Of a stretch of 64,000 nucleotides of DNA, positions 1 to 8,718 are shown piece by piece. Below the pieces are notes generated by a model, which was not told the origin of the DNA, searched no databases, and saw only the letters and a list, made by a program, of their open reading frames with translations. Location: assembly GCF_000513275.1 (NCBI RefSeq), contig NZ_CBVJ010000093.1, positions 115,158 to 179,157 on the forward strand, read 5' to 3'. A program made the position numbers and the translations under genes. This DNA comes from Paenibacillus gorillae. Lineage in GTDB: Bacteria > Bacillota > Bacilli > Paenibacillales > Paenibacillaceae. Every line of letters begins with the position of its first letter. Position 1 is the stretch's first letter.

Positions 1-364
1 GCAGCCGGAACATCTCAGTGACTTGCGCCCCCACGGTCAAGCCGTTATTGAGCGAGCTCATCGGGTCCTGGAACACCATCGCAATCTCGCTTCCCCGGTA
101 ACGCCTTATGTCACGAGGCTTCAGGTCATGAAGCGGATACTCTTCCTTGTACCATATCTCACCGCCTGTAATACGCATCGCATTCGGCTGCAGGCCGAGG
201 ATGGACAGTGAGAGCACACTTTTGCCGCAGCCGGATTCGCCAACGATGCCAACGGTTTCTCCTTTTCCGACCGAAAGCGATAGACCGTCCAGAACAGCCA
301 CGCTTTCCTTGCGTGTACGCTGCAGCTCCAGACGCAGCTCCCGAATATCGAGCAGCGGATTCAT
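1..364 (-). CDS. Peptide ABC transporter ATP-binding protein (DppD/OppD type), 3' end beyond window
   Basis: ATPase that would power a family-5 peptide or nickel importer at the cytoplasmic face. Only the first ~121 residues lie in the window. The Walker A motif GESGCGKS and the Q-loop motif FQDPMSSLN, both typical of DppD/OppD, are visible. The ATG at 364-362 follows a GGGAGGTGA ribosome site. The gene is 22 bases downstream of the permease gene at 387-1196 and is the last visible gene of the minus-strand operon. Signature motif, Walker B and the C-terminal oligopeptide domain are outside the window, so the exact subfamily is not seen. Confidence 0.9.
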   Translation of the reverse strand, partial: MNPLLDIRELRLELQRTRKESVAVLDGLSLSVGKGETVGIVGESGCGKSVLSLSILGLQPNAMRITGGEIWYKEEYPLHDLKPRDIRRYRGSEIAMVFQDPMSSLNNGLTVGAQVTEMFRL

Positions 365-386
365 AACGTCACCTCCCTCTTCACGG

Positions 387-1196
387 TCATTGCCGGGTAT
401 CCCTTAAATCGCGAATACCGTCGCTTAACAGATTAAAGCCAAGCACTGTCACCATAATAAATAGGCCCGGTGCCAGCGTAAACCACGGTGCTTTGCGGAT
501 AAAGCTTTGCGCTTCGTTCAGCATGCGCCCCCAGCTGGGATCGGGCGGCTGTACGCCGAGGCCCAAATAGCTGAGCGCAGCTTCAATTAGAATAGCAGCC
601 GAGAAGCTGAGCGCCGCCGTCGTCAGTATCGGCGAAATCATATTCGGCAATATTTGTTTGAAGATAAGATGCAGGTGGCCGGCTCCCAGCCCCTTGGCTG
701 CCTTCACATACTCCGCTTCCTTCTGCTGGAGCACGCCGCTTCGTACGACGCGGGCAAACGACGGGATCGATAAGACACCAATTGCCAGTATCGTTTGCGA
801 CATGCTTGGCTTAAAGATGGAAACAAGCAGCAGCGCCAGCAAGATGCCGGGAAAAGCCAGCAACCCGTCGATACCGCGCATGAGCAGCTCATCCAGCCAT
901 TTGCCGGTATAGCCCGCTGCCGTCCCGATAATGAAGCCGAATACCAGCCCGATTACCGCCGACAGCAAACCGACCAGAAATGCAGTCTGTGCCCCTACCA
1001 TAATCCGGCTGAGCACATCACGGCCGAAATTGTCGGTGCCAAGCCAATGTTTGGCGCTGGGCGCCTGCAGCCGTTCGGCAATATTCATTTCATTGGCATC
1101 GTACGGCGTATAAAACAAACTGGTCAGCATAACGGCCAGCAGCAGCGCGACGAAGGCTATGCCGAGCAGCAGGCTGAAGCTTGCTTTTTTGTTCAT
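387..1196 (-). CDS. Peptide ABC transporter permease (DppC/OppC family)
   Basis: Inner-membrane permease of 269 residues, normal for DppC/OppC. One N-terminal membrane helix (about residues 9-30) is followed by the OppC-type segment with GTDNFGRDVLSR near residue 53, which is a hallmark of this subunit. The EAA-type coupling loop (EAEYVKAAKGLGAG, about residues 160-175) and further hydrophobic segments follow. It pairs with the DppB-type permease 10 bases upstream to form the heterodimeric channel, with the substrate-binding lipoprotein next in line. Substrate cannot be read from sequence. Confidence 0.93.
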   Translation of the reverse strand: MNKKASFSLLLGIAFVALLLAVMLTSLFYTPYDANEMNIAERLQAPSAKHWLGTDNFGRDVLSRIMVGAQTAFLVGLLSAVIGLVFGFIIGTAAGYTGKWLDELLMRGIDGLLAFPGILLALLLVSIFKPSMSQTILAIGVLSIPSFARVVRSGVLQQKEAEYVKAAKGLGAGHLHLIFKQILPNMISPILTTAALSFSAAILIEAALSYLGLGVQPPDPSWGRMLNEAQSFIRKAPWFTLAPGLFIMVTVLGFNLLSDGIRDLRDTRQ

Positions 1197-1206
1197 GGCA
1201 AAGCCC

Positions 1207-2148
1207 CTATTTCATTCTGATTTTTGGATCAAGTATCCGGTATGACAGATCGACGACAAAGTTAACAGCCACAACGATGAAAGCGATAAGAAGAATCATC
1301 CCCTGTACCAGCGGATAGTCGCGATTGCCAATCGCCGTAATGAGCAGACTGCCGAACCCCGGTAGCGTGAATACCTGCTCCACGACGAGACTGCCAGCCA
1401 GCAGCTCGCCAAAGTTAATGCCGACCACAGTAATAACGGGGAGCAGGGCGTTGCGCAGCACATGCCGGAAAAGTACAGAATGATCCTTCAATCCTTTGCT
1501 TCGTGCCGTTCTCACATAATCCAGATTCAATTGCTCCAGCAGTGTCGTGCGCAAATAACGGACGACGATTGCAATCTGCGGCACCGCAAGCGCAATGGCT
1601 GGCAGCAGCAGCGACTTTAAGGCCAAATATGGATTCTCCGACCATGGCACATAAGTGCTGACCGAAAACCAGCGAAGCACAAGGCCAAATACGAGTATGA
1701 GCGCAATCCCCATCCAGAAGGAAGGAATCGCAAGGCCAAGCTGCGTGCCGATAGAGATCATCATATCCGCTGCCTTCCCCTTCGAACGCGCTGCGGCAAT
1801 GCCCAGCGGCACGGCAACAGCAATTGTAATTGTCAGAGCGAGCAACGCCAAGCTGATCGTGACGGGAAACCGGTCCCCAATCAGCTTCAGCACCGGTTCG
1901 GAGAAACGGAGCGATTGCCCGAAATCAAGCGCTGCCGCTCCCCTCAGCCAATCGATAAATTGCTCCGGAAGCGGCCGGTTAATGCCGAGCTTCGCCTCCA
2001 GCAGCGCAATTTGCTCATCGGATGCTTCCGTGCCCAATATCGTAAGCGCAGGGTTGCCCGGTATGATCCGAAAAGCCGCAAAGGTTAGCGTCACGACAAA
2101 AAACACCGTCAACAGAAGCGTTAGCAGCCTCCGCACAAAGTAATTCAT
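1207..2148 (-). CDS. Peptide ABC transporter permease (DppB/OppB family)
   Basis: Membrane permease of 313 residues starting MNYFVRRLLTLL, the usual DppB/OppB amino terminus. It has the family segment IPGNPALTILG near residue 29, about six hydrophobic helices, and the coupling-loop sequence DYVRTARSKGLKD near residue 210 that docks on the ATPase. It lies 12 bases downstream of the binding-protein gene and 10 bases upstream of the DppC-type gene, so the transporter genes are in the common order binding protein, B, C, D. Confidence 0.93.
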   Translation of the reverse strand: MNYFVRRLLTLLLTVFFVVTLTFAAFRIIPGNPALTILGTEASDEQIALLEAKLGINRPLPEQFIDWLRGAAALDFGQSLRFSEPVLKLIGDRFPVTISLALLALTITIAVAVPLGIAAARSKGKAADMMISIGTQLGLAIPSFWMGIALILVFGLVLRWFSVSTYVPWSENPYLALKSLLLPAIALAVPQIAIVVRYLRTTLLEQLNLDYVRTARSKGLKDHSVLFRHVLRNALLPVITVVGINFGELLAGSLVVEQVFTLPGFGSLLITAIGNRDYPLVQGMILLIAFIVVAVNFVVDLSYRILDPKIRMK

Positions 2149-2160
2149 CCTCGCTTCCCT

Positions 2161-3768
2161 TTAATTCGTAAAGTAAACGGTCGACAGGTCCTGTACATAG
2201 AGCGGATATTGCTTATAGCCGGCCAGCTTTTTATTAATCGCGACATTCAGATTCGGGTCCATAATGTATACAGCCGCCGCATCCTGAGCCAGTATCGTTT
2301 GCGCTTTTTTGTACAGTGCTACGCGCTTAGCATCATCGACCTCGGCAACCGCCGACTGCAGCGTGCTGTCGAACTCCGTGCTTTTATAATTGAAAAAGTT
2401 GTTTGGCGAGTCGGATAAATATTTATTCAAAATCTGATATGGATCAAGCTTGCCGTCCAAGCCGATAATGGTCAGGTCATAATCTCTTCCTTTATAAATG
2501 CGTTCCAGCCACACGGCCCATTCGACCGGCTCGATTTTCACCTTAACGCCGATTTTCCCCAGCTGCTGTGCAATAACTTGAGCGGTGTCGACGTGGAACT
2601 GATAATTGGAAGGAACGGATAATGTCGTCTCAAAGCCATCCTTGAATCCCGCTTCGGCAAGCAGACTCTTCGCCTTCTCGATGTCCGTTGCATACGTATC
2701 CTCCAGTCCCTCCTGATAGTACTTCGCTAGTACAGGACTTAGATTGGACCCAAGCTTCGTTCCTTTGCCCAGCGCAACCCCGGCAATAATCTCATCGACA
2801 TTAACGGCATAATTGATCGCCTGGCGGACTTTAATATCGTTGAATGGCTTCCGGTCAATATTGAAGGTTACGAGCTGCACCAGATTTTGCGGCGCGCTTA
2901 CCGCCTGGAAATCATCGCCGAGCTCCTCCAGCTTCTCTGTACCGATTCGCGGATAGATGTCCACCTCTCCAGATTTCAAAGCGAGCAGCGACGCTTCCGG
3001 GTCGGTAATGATGCGGAATTCAACCTTGTCGAGTACGGGAACGCCCTTTACGTAGTAATCCGCGAATTTCTCCACACTAATCCGTTGACCCGGCAAATAC
3101 TCCTTGAATTTGAACGGCCCGGTACCAATCGGGTTCTTATTGCTGTCCTCATAGCCATTAGGAATAACAGCTGCCGTAAGGGAGGTCAGGAACGAGGTAT
3201 TGTTTTCCTTTAACTTAATAATTACGGTCGAGGCATCAGGTGCTTCGATGGACTCCACGCTGTTGAATGCAGGAGATAGAGGCTTGCCCGTCGCGGTTCC
3301 TGCCAGACGGTCATATGAGAACTTCACATCTTCTGCTGTCACTGCATTGCCGTTATGAAACTTCACGCCGGAGCGCAGCTTGAACGTATAAACACGTCCG
3401 TCCGGCGACACCTCGTACGATTCTGCGATTGCCGGATACAGCTCGCCTTTTTCATTAGGCTTGAGCAGTCCTTCAAACACATTGAATAATACTTCCTGCG
3501 TACCCGCCGCTACAGCCAGATGAGGGTCGAGATAGTCCAAATCCTGCGGAATCGATACGACGACGCTGCCGCCCTCAACTTTACCGCCCTCCGCTTTGTT
3601 CTCCTCCTGTTTCGGCTCCGCAGTTGCACTCGGAGCCGCTGTCTCTTTCCCGCTGCTGTTATTCTTATTGCCGTTTCCGCCGCTGTTGCTGCTGCCGCAT
3701 GCGGCCGTTACGAGCGAAAGCAATACAATGATAGTTACCAATAAATAATGACGTTTGTTGTTCAACAT
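2161..3768 (-). CDS. Peptide/nickel-type solute-binding lipoprotein (SBP family 5)
   Basis: Extracytoplasmic binding protein of 535 residues. The signal peptide ends in a lipobox, TAAC, with Cys24 as the predicted lipid-modified residue. A low-complexity Ser/Gly/Asn then Glu/Lys tether spans about residues 25-65. The mature domain shows the family-5 order: YEVSPDGRVYTFKLRSGVKFHNG near residue 115, a GTGPFKF segment, and RKPFNDIKVRQAINYAVN around residue 310. Family members bind oligopeptides, nickel chelates, glutathione or opines; the neighbouring metY and CocE-type hydrolase make a sulfur-containing peptide or ester plausible, but that is inference. Confidence 0.93.
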   Translation of the reverse strand: MLNNKRHYLLVTIIVLLSLVTAACGSSNSGGNGNKNNSSGKETAAPSATAEPKQEENKAEGGKVEGGSVVVSIPQDLDYLDPHLAVAAGTQEVLFNVFEGLLKPNEKGELYPAIAESYEVSPDGRVYTFKLRSGVKFHNGNAVTAEDVKFSYDRLAGTATGKPLSPAFNSVESIEAPDASTVIIKLKENNTSFLTSLTAAVIPNGYEDSNKNPIGTGPFKFKEYLPGQRISVEKFADYYVKGVPVLDKVEFRIITDPEASLLALKSGEVDIYPRIGTEKLEELGDDFQAVSAPQNLVQLVTFNIDRKPFNDIKVRQAINYAVNVDEIIAGVALGKGTKLGSNLSPVLAKYYQEGLEDTYATDIEKAKSLLAEAGFKDGFETTLSVPSNYQFHVDTAQVIAQQLGKIGVKVKIEPVEWAVWLERIYKGRDYDLTIIGLDGKLDPYQILNKYLSDSPNNFFNYKSTEFDSTLQSAVAEVDDAKRVALYKKAQTILAQDAAAVYIMDPNLNVAINKKLAGYKQYPLYVQDLSTVYFTN

Positions 3769-3798
3769 GTTTCTATCCCCTTCAATAATAGGTTTGAA

Positions 3799-4557
3799 TT
3801 AAGTTTCGAAGTGAAGACTGCTGATTGTACGACTGGTAACCGCACTCTCTCCCTGCTGCCGAAGCAGTCGAAGCAATGCAGGAAGCTCCTGAATAGACGA
3901 AATAAGCCGGTCATATTGCAGTTCCTCGACTCCCAGTCTCCCGAACCGGTTAATTAAGTAACAGTCCATTCCTGCCTTTGCACTGCCCACCACATCGTCA
4001 TAATAATTGTCGCCGACGTAGACGCATTGCTCCGGACTGACACCTGCCCTCTCCATGGCAAACGTAAAAATTCGTTCATCCGGCTTCTCCAGCTCCACCT
4101 CGGAGGAGACGATGAGTTCATCGAAATAATGGATGAGCCCATTGGCTTCCAGAACGCTTTTGCAGCCCGCATCCCAATTGCTGATTAGGCCGATGCCATA
4201 CCCCTGATTCTTCAATGCATCGAATACGTTCCGGACGAATGGAAACGCACGCCATGTCAGCTCGTCTTCCTCCTTCTGCAGCTCATGCAGTCTTGCAGCC
4301 TGTGTATGAAGATCGAACCGGACTTGGAGCGTATAGTTCAACACGCCAATATACCAGGGGTAAAAGGTATGCAGCCCCCTGCCCAGCGCTCCCGGATATT
4401 GCCGCATGAACAGCTTGTCGGTTACATGATAGGCTGCTTCTATCTCTTCCAGTGATTTATTAATTCCCTCTTCCAATAGAAACTGCTGATAGAGCGGCTC
4501 CCGATTCTGATAGACGAGCGTATAGCCTAAGTCGAACCAAATAAACGTTTTCTGCAT
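3799..4557 (-). CDS. HAD-superfamily hydrolase
   Basis: Cytoplasmic HAD phosphatase-like protein of 252 residues. Motif I is FDLGYT with nucleophile Asp9; the usual second Asp (DxD) is Gly11, as in some YjjG-like or haloacid-dehalogenase-like members, so catalytic class is uncertain. Motif II Ser lies in GLISNWD, motif III Lys in EKPDERIF, and motif IV is YVGDNYYDDVVGSAKAG. A helical cap sits between motifs I and II. An AGGAGG site precedes the ATG. It lies between the CocE-type hydrolase and the binding protein, 30 bases from the latter, so it probably shares the metY-led transcript. Confidence 0.85.
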   Translation of the reverse strand: MQKTFIWFDLGYTLVYQNREPLYQQFLLEEGINKSLEEIEAAYHVTDKLFMRQYPGALGRGLHTFYPWYIGVLNYTLQVRFDLHTQAARLHELQKEEDELTWRAFPFVRNVFDALKNQGYGIGLISNWDAGCKSVLEANGLIHYFDELIVSSEVELEKPDERIFTFAMERAGVSPEQCVYVGDNYYDDVVGSAKAGMDCYLINRFGRLGVEELQYDRLISSIQELPALLRLLRQQGESAVTSRTISSLHFET

Positions 4558-4597
4558 GTTTGCCTCCTGCTGCTCTTACTATTGCCCCATTTACTTG

Positions 4598-6331
4598 CTA
4601 ACGCTGAACGACGGGCAGCCACACTTTAGATGGACGTGCTTTATCGTGATAGATCGTTTGTGTCGCCGTCACAAAGTCCGCCTCGGTCGCCTGACCAGGG
4701 TTGACCAGTTTATTGGGATTACGGTCAAAGGTCGGGAACAAGGAGCTGGTCACATCCAGTCGTATAGCATGCCCGGGCTTAAAAGCGTAGGCTGTAGGAC
4801 CAAGCGAGAAGGCATACGTGATGACTTCTCCTGGCGGCACCGCCTCCCGCCTGTCTAGGCCATAGCGATAACTCGCGCGAATAATGCCCTCCGCGATATT
4901 GTAGGCTCTGCCGTCGGGGTAAACGTCAACAAGCTTGGCGACAAAATCGGTATCCTCTGCGCTGGTCGCTGCGTACAGCTCGATCGTAACTTCCCCTGCT
5001 ATGATTAGCTCCCGCTCCAGCTTTGCCGATGTATACACGAGCACATCGTTGCGAATTTCGACGGGCAGCTGGTTTTTCGGCCCCATCGGGGTTAAATCAG
5101 GAACGGCGCCCGACCGCCCTCCCAAAGCTGGTACCGCAATCGACGGATGATACACATAGACGTCCGGTAGCTCAGCGGCGGGCGCTGTCAAGCTTAGCAC
5201 GCCGTCCCCATTAATAGAGTTGGCCCGTTCCGAGCTGCGCAAATAGTAAGGCGTCACTTTCGTTCCGGGAACCGGCCAGCTCTCTGACGTCCGCCAGCGA
5301 TTGCTGCCCATCTCGAAATATTGAACTGCTGGCTGCTGCTCAAAACGATTGCTGCGTATCCCTTTCAGCCAGTAATCGAACCATTCGAGCTGCAGCGCGT
5401 CAATCCGGTTGGATGCTTCCTCTCCGAAATCCAGCTCGCCGACATATCGCGACCAAGGCATATGGAACCATGGCTCAATTAGCAAATATTGATGGCCTCT
5501 GGCAACAGCCGTACCGCCATGCTGACGGACACCATTGAAATTATCGATCGTACCGTCGACGAAAATGTCATACCAGCCCCCGATATGGAGGGCCGGAACT
5601 TGAACCCGCTCGTATTGCTCGCGAAGCGACAGCTTCGTCCAATAGGCATCGCGGGTCGGATGATCGAACCATTCGAAATAATAGGGCGCCGTCTCCTTTA
5701 CGGCATCTGGCATAGCGGTCAATGGCAGCTTGCGGTAGACGCTATGTATTCCGGCGTAATGCGCGCCAAGCTCCGCTGCCCAATCCAACCGGTTGCGCCT
5801 AAGCGCCGTGTCCTGCACAGCGAACAATACCCAGGATTGCGAAAGCGCTAATGCAAAGGCTCCATTCCGGTAAGCTTTGCCCTGATAGGCATCGGAGCCG
5901 ATCATGCCGGGCGCGATGCATGTCAGATGGGGCGGACGGTTGACTGCCGCCTGCCATTGGACCGCTCCGACATAAGAGAAGCCGTACATGCCGACCTTCG
6001 GCAAAGCGTTAGGAAGGGCAGCCGCCCATTCCACTGTGTCATAGCCGTCATCCGCTTCCTTCTCATAGGGCTGGAAATCTCCTTCCGAGCGCCATCTGCC
6101 CCTAGTATCCTGAATAACGACGATATACCCTTGCCTTGCATACCAGGAGGGATGCGCATAGTTCATCGTCTGCGCATCCGCTTTGTTGTAAGGCGTCCGC
6201 ATAAGGAGAACCGGGTATGGCCCTCCTTCCTTGGGGTGGTAAATATCCGCCAGCAGCCTGATTCCGTCCCGCATCGTTACCGGTACATCAAGCTCTTGCT
6301 CTATTTCCAGCCATTGTGCTCGTTCCGGCAT
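4598..6331 (-). CDS. CocE/NonD family hydrolase (X-Pro dipeptidyl-peptidase S15-like)
   Basis: Alpha/beta-hydrolase of 577 residues that would cleave an ester, amide or X-Pro peptide. The nucleophile elbow is GFSYVG with Ser119. The candidate Asp is in GGWYDIFVDG and the candidate His in EPWFHMPW, matching the cocaine-esterase triad layout. A C-terminal jelly-roll (about residues 390-577) completes the fold. The reading frame is open upstream, but the ATG at 6331 has AAAGGAGG at the right distance and begins just after metY, so I start it there. No signal peptide is visible, so it is probably cytoplasmic. Substrate unknown. Confidence 0.88.
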   Translation of the reverse strand: MPERAQWLEIEQELDVPVTMRDGIRLLADIYHPKEGGPYPVLLMRTPYNKADAQTMNYAHPSWYARQGYIVVIQDTRGRWRSEGDFQPYEKEADDGYDTVEWAAALPNALPKVGMYGFSYVGAVQWQAAVNRPPHLTCIAPGMIGSDAYQGKAYRNGAFALALSQSWVLFAVQDTALRRNRLDWAAELGAHYAGIHSVYRKLPLTAMPDAVKETAPYYFEWFDHPTRDAYWTKLSLREQYERVQVPALHIGGWYDIFVDGTIDNFNGVRQHGGTAVARGHQYLLIEPWFHMPWSRYVGELDFGEEASNRIDALQLEWFDYWLKGIRSNRFEQQPAVQYFEMGSNRWRTSESWPVPGTKVTPYYLRSSERANSINGDGVLSLTAPAAELPDVYVYHPSIAVPALGGRSGAVPDLTPMGPKNQLPVEIRNDVLVYTSAKLERELIIAGEVTIELYAATSAEDTDFVAKLVDVYPDGRAYNIAEGIIRASYRYGLDRREAVPPGEVITYAFSLGPTAYAFKPGHAIRLDVTSSLFPTFDRNPNKLVNPGQATEADFVTATQTIYHDKARPSKVWLPVVQR

Positions 6332-6350
6332 TCTTTCATTCCCGCCTCCT

Positions 6351-7691
6351 TTAACCTGCTGCGCCCGCTGAATTGACAACGCCGTCCGCAGCCCCGGACT
6401 GCGCTGCTGCTTGTATCGCCTGCTCCAGATCGTCAATCAAATCTCCCGGATCTTCAATCCCGATCGACAAGCGGATCAAATCCGGTCCGACGCCCGTCTG
6501 CAGCAGCACCTCAGGCGACAGCTGCGCATGCGTTGTACTGGCCGGATGGATAACGAGCGACTTGGCATCAGCCACGTTGGCAAGATGAGAGAACAGCTGC
6601 AAATGGTTGATGAATATGTTAGCCGCCTCATATCCGCCTTTTAACCCAAATGTGAAAATTGATCCCGGCCCCTTCGGATAATACCGCTGCGACAGCTCGT
6701 AATAAGGACTGTCCGGGAGCCCAGGATAATTGACCCAAGCGACTTCGGGATGACCGTTCAAGTAATCAACAATCTGCTTCGTATTGCTGATATGCTTCTC
6801 GACCCGCAAGGAAAGTGTTTCTAGCCCCTGCAGCAGCAGAAATCCATTAAACGGACTAAGCGATGCGCCGATATCACGCAAATATTGAATGCGAGCCTTT
6901 GTAATATAGGCCAGCTCTCCGAATTTCTCGACATACTTCAAGCCGTTATAGCTTCTGTCCGGATTCGTGAAGCCGGGGAACTTGCCGTTCTCCCAATCGA
7001 AGCGGCCGCCATCGACGATAAGTCCGCCGATCGTCGTACCGTGCCCGCCAATATACTTCGTTGCGGAGTGAACGACAATGTCGGCGCCGTACTCGAATGG
7101 CCGGATCAAATAGGGCGAACCGAACGTATTATCGACAATAAGCGGAATGTCATGCTCATGAGCGATGTCGGCAATGGCTTGAATATCAGGGATGTTCAAG
7201 CCCGGATTGCCGATCGACTCGATGAACAGCGCCTTCGTTTTTTCCTTGATCGCCTTGCGGAAGTTTTCCGGGTCGTCCGGATTGACGAAGGTCGTATGGA
7301 TGCCCAGCTTCGGCAGTGTGACGTCAAACAGATTGTAGGTTCCTCCATAAAGCGTTGAGGCAGACACCACCTCATCACCCGCTTCGGCGATATTGATAAT
7401 CGAGAAAGTTACGGCTGCTGAACCGGAAGATACAGCTAATGCGCCAACTCCTCCTTCCAGCGCTGCGATCCGCTGCTCCAGCACTTCATTAGTCGGATTG
7501 CCAATGCGGGAGTACGTATTGCCGGCTTCATCGAAGTTGATGACCGCCTGCGCATGATCCGTACTCTTGAAGACGAAGGAGGTGCTTTGATAGATCGGCA
7601 CCGCCCGCGCACCGGTTGTCGGATCTGCCGTCTGTCCTCCGTGCACCTGCAGCGTATCGAATTTCCATTCTTTTTTTCCCTGCTCTCCCAT
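6351..7691 (-). CDS. metY: O-acetylhomoserine sulfhydrylase-type (MetY) PLP enzyme
   Basis: PLP enzyme of 446 residues of the Cys/Met metabolism family. It would join O-acetylhomoserine with sulfide or methanethiol to give homocysteine or methionine. The family start [10 protein letters not shown], the substrate-binding QSTSFVFK segment and the Schiff-base lysine in [11 protein letters not shown] are visible, and the length fits MetY rather than the shorter MetB/MetC. The ATG at 7691 follows GGTGGAG; open frame upstream runs into the leader hairpin and is not used. It is the first gene of the operon ending in the peptide transporter, which suggests the imported compound feeds sulfur amino-acid metabolism. 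Confidence 0.9.
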   Translation of the reverse strand: MGEQGKKEWKFDTLQVHGGQTADPTTGARAVPIYQSTSFVFKSTDHAQAVINFDEAGNTYSRIGNPTNEVLEQRIAALEGGVGALAVSSGSAAVTFSIINIAEAGDEVVSASTLYGGTYNLFDVTLPKLGIHTTFVNPDDPENFRKAIKEKTKALFIESIGNPGLNIPDIQAIADIAHEHDIPLIVDNTFGSPYLIRPFEYGADIVVHSATKYIGGHGTTIGGLIVDGGRFDWENGKFPGFTNPDRSYNGLKYVEKFGELAYITKARIQYLRDIGASLSPFNGFLLLQGLETLSLRVEKHISNTKQIVDYLNGHPEVAWVNYPGLPDSPYYELSQRYYPKGPGSIFTFGLKGGYEAANIFINHLQLFSHLANVADAKSLVIHPASTTHAQLSPEVLLQTGVGPDLIRLSIGIEDPGDLIDDLEQAIQAAAQSGAADGVVNSAGAAG

Positions 7692-7715
7692 GTCTCCACC
7701 CCATCCTTTTCCCTT

Positions 7716-7767
7716 GAAAAATAAAAAGGAGACTGACGGAATTCCATACGGAATCCGATCAGTCTCC
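7716..7767 (-). terminator. Intrinsic terminator in the metY leader (candidate attenuator)
   Basis: Read on the minus strand, a 9-bp outer stem (7759-7767 with 7728-7736) extends by CGGA/TTCC pairing to a four-base loop at 7746-7749, then two runs of five T separated by one A. It sits between the predicted promoter and the metY start codon, so it can act as a leader terminator. I found no S-box or T-box consensus. Confidence 0.75.
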
Positions 7768-7848
7768 AGTGTTCTGGTGAACTGCTTCGCAATGATAGTT
7801 TGTGTGATCACTATAATAACCAATTAATCCTAGCGGATATATATGATT

Positions 7849-7877
7849 AGTGTAACGATTGTTTGATTGGCTGTCAA
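7849..7877 (-). promoter_or_regulatory. Predicted sigma-A promoter of the metY operon
   Basis: Minus-strand TTGACA (7877-7872), a 17-base spacer, and TACACT (7854-7849). The -35 is perfect consensus and the -10 matches four of six bases. Initiation near 7842 would give a leader of about 150 nt containing the terminator hairpin. Confidence 0.6.
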
Positions 7878-7898
7878 TCCTTTTATTGGCAGGCCGTT

Positions 7899-8691
7899 TC
7901 AATCCGTCTGCCACGCTTCAGTCAACAATTGGCGGAAGAGAATGTCCAGCTCTTGTTCGGTATCCTCATGAACTGCCGGTGCCTCTGAAGCCGCTTGCCC
8001 GAAATAACGAATCCGTTCCTCCAAATAATCATTTATCGCTTTCAATGGCAGGCCGCTGTCCAATTCCTCTCCTGCGCGCTTTCGCTCCAACAGCCCTCTT
8101 ACCTCCATGCCAACCTCACTGTCTGGAGGCATAATCTCCTTCATCAGCTCCTGGAATGCAATCGGCGGCATTTCATTGCGCTTCTCGATCCATTCGCAAG
8201 CTAATATCGGCCGAAGCACGTAAAAATACTTTTTCAACCGAACCCGGTCTCCCTGCAAATAATCACGATAATTGCCTCTCGCCATATTTAAATAATGGTA
8301 CATGCATGATTTTTGGGGAAAAAGCGAGCGGCGACAAGCTTCGTAACGCCTCCGCTGCTGAACCGGTTTCCTTGTAAACCGTAGGCGATTGCAGCCACTC
8401 CAGCAGCGGCGGATTCGACTTGCGGAACAGCCGGAGCGCTTTTCGCAAATCCCAGCCGGTAATATCAAGCATGTTGCTGATCGGCCGCTCGATCACATCC
8501 CGCTTTTCCGTAATGGACAAATACCACTCTACAGGACGAATGTAGAGGAAACGGGCATCATAGTCACTGTCCCGGGAAGGAAAACCCCAAGCTCTGCTGC
8601 CCGATTCGCAGGCATATACGATCCGGACGCCTTCCTCCCCTTCTATCCGCGCCAGTTCATCCTGAATTAAGCTAGTATAATCTTTCTCCAT
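7899..8691 (-). pseudogene. RlaP/YcgL-family nucleotidyltransferase, frameshifted
   Basis: DNA polymerase beta-superfamily nucleotidyltransferase of the COG3541/RlaP type, a family linked by comparative genomics to RNA repair. The first frame encodes the catalytic GSRAWGF (residues 31-37) and DSDYD (41-45) motifs; the second frame carries the C-terminal part with MYHYLNMARGNYRDYL. The frames are joined by one extra base in the T5 run at 8310-8314. Removing it gives a continuous 263-residue protein of normal family length. It may be a real lesion or a sequence error. It lies 27 bases downstream of the slipin gene and is probably cotranscribed with it. Confidence 0.8.
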
Positions 8692-8718
8692 CGCCTATCT
8701 CCCCCTTCTCTACGAAAT

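Noticed and set aside
7692..7840. S-box or T-box riboswitch in the metY leader
   Set aside because: No S-box core or T-box AGGGTGGNACCGCG element is visible; only the terminator hairpin is supported.
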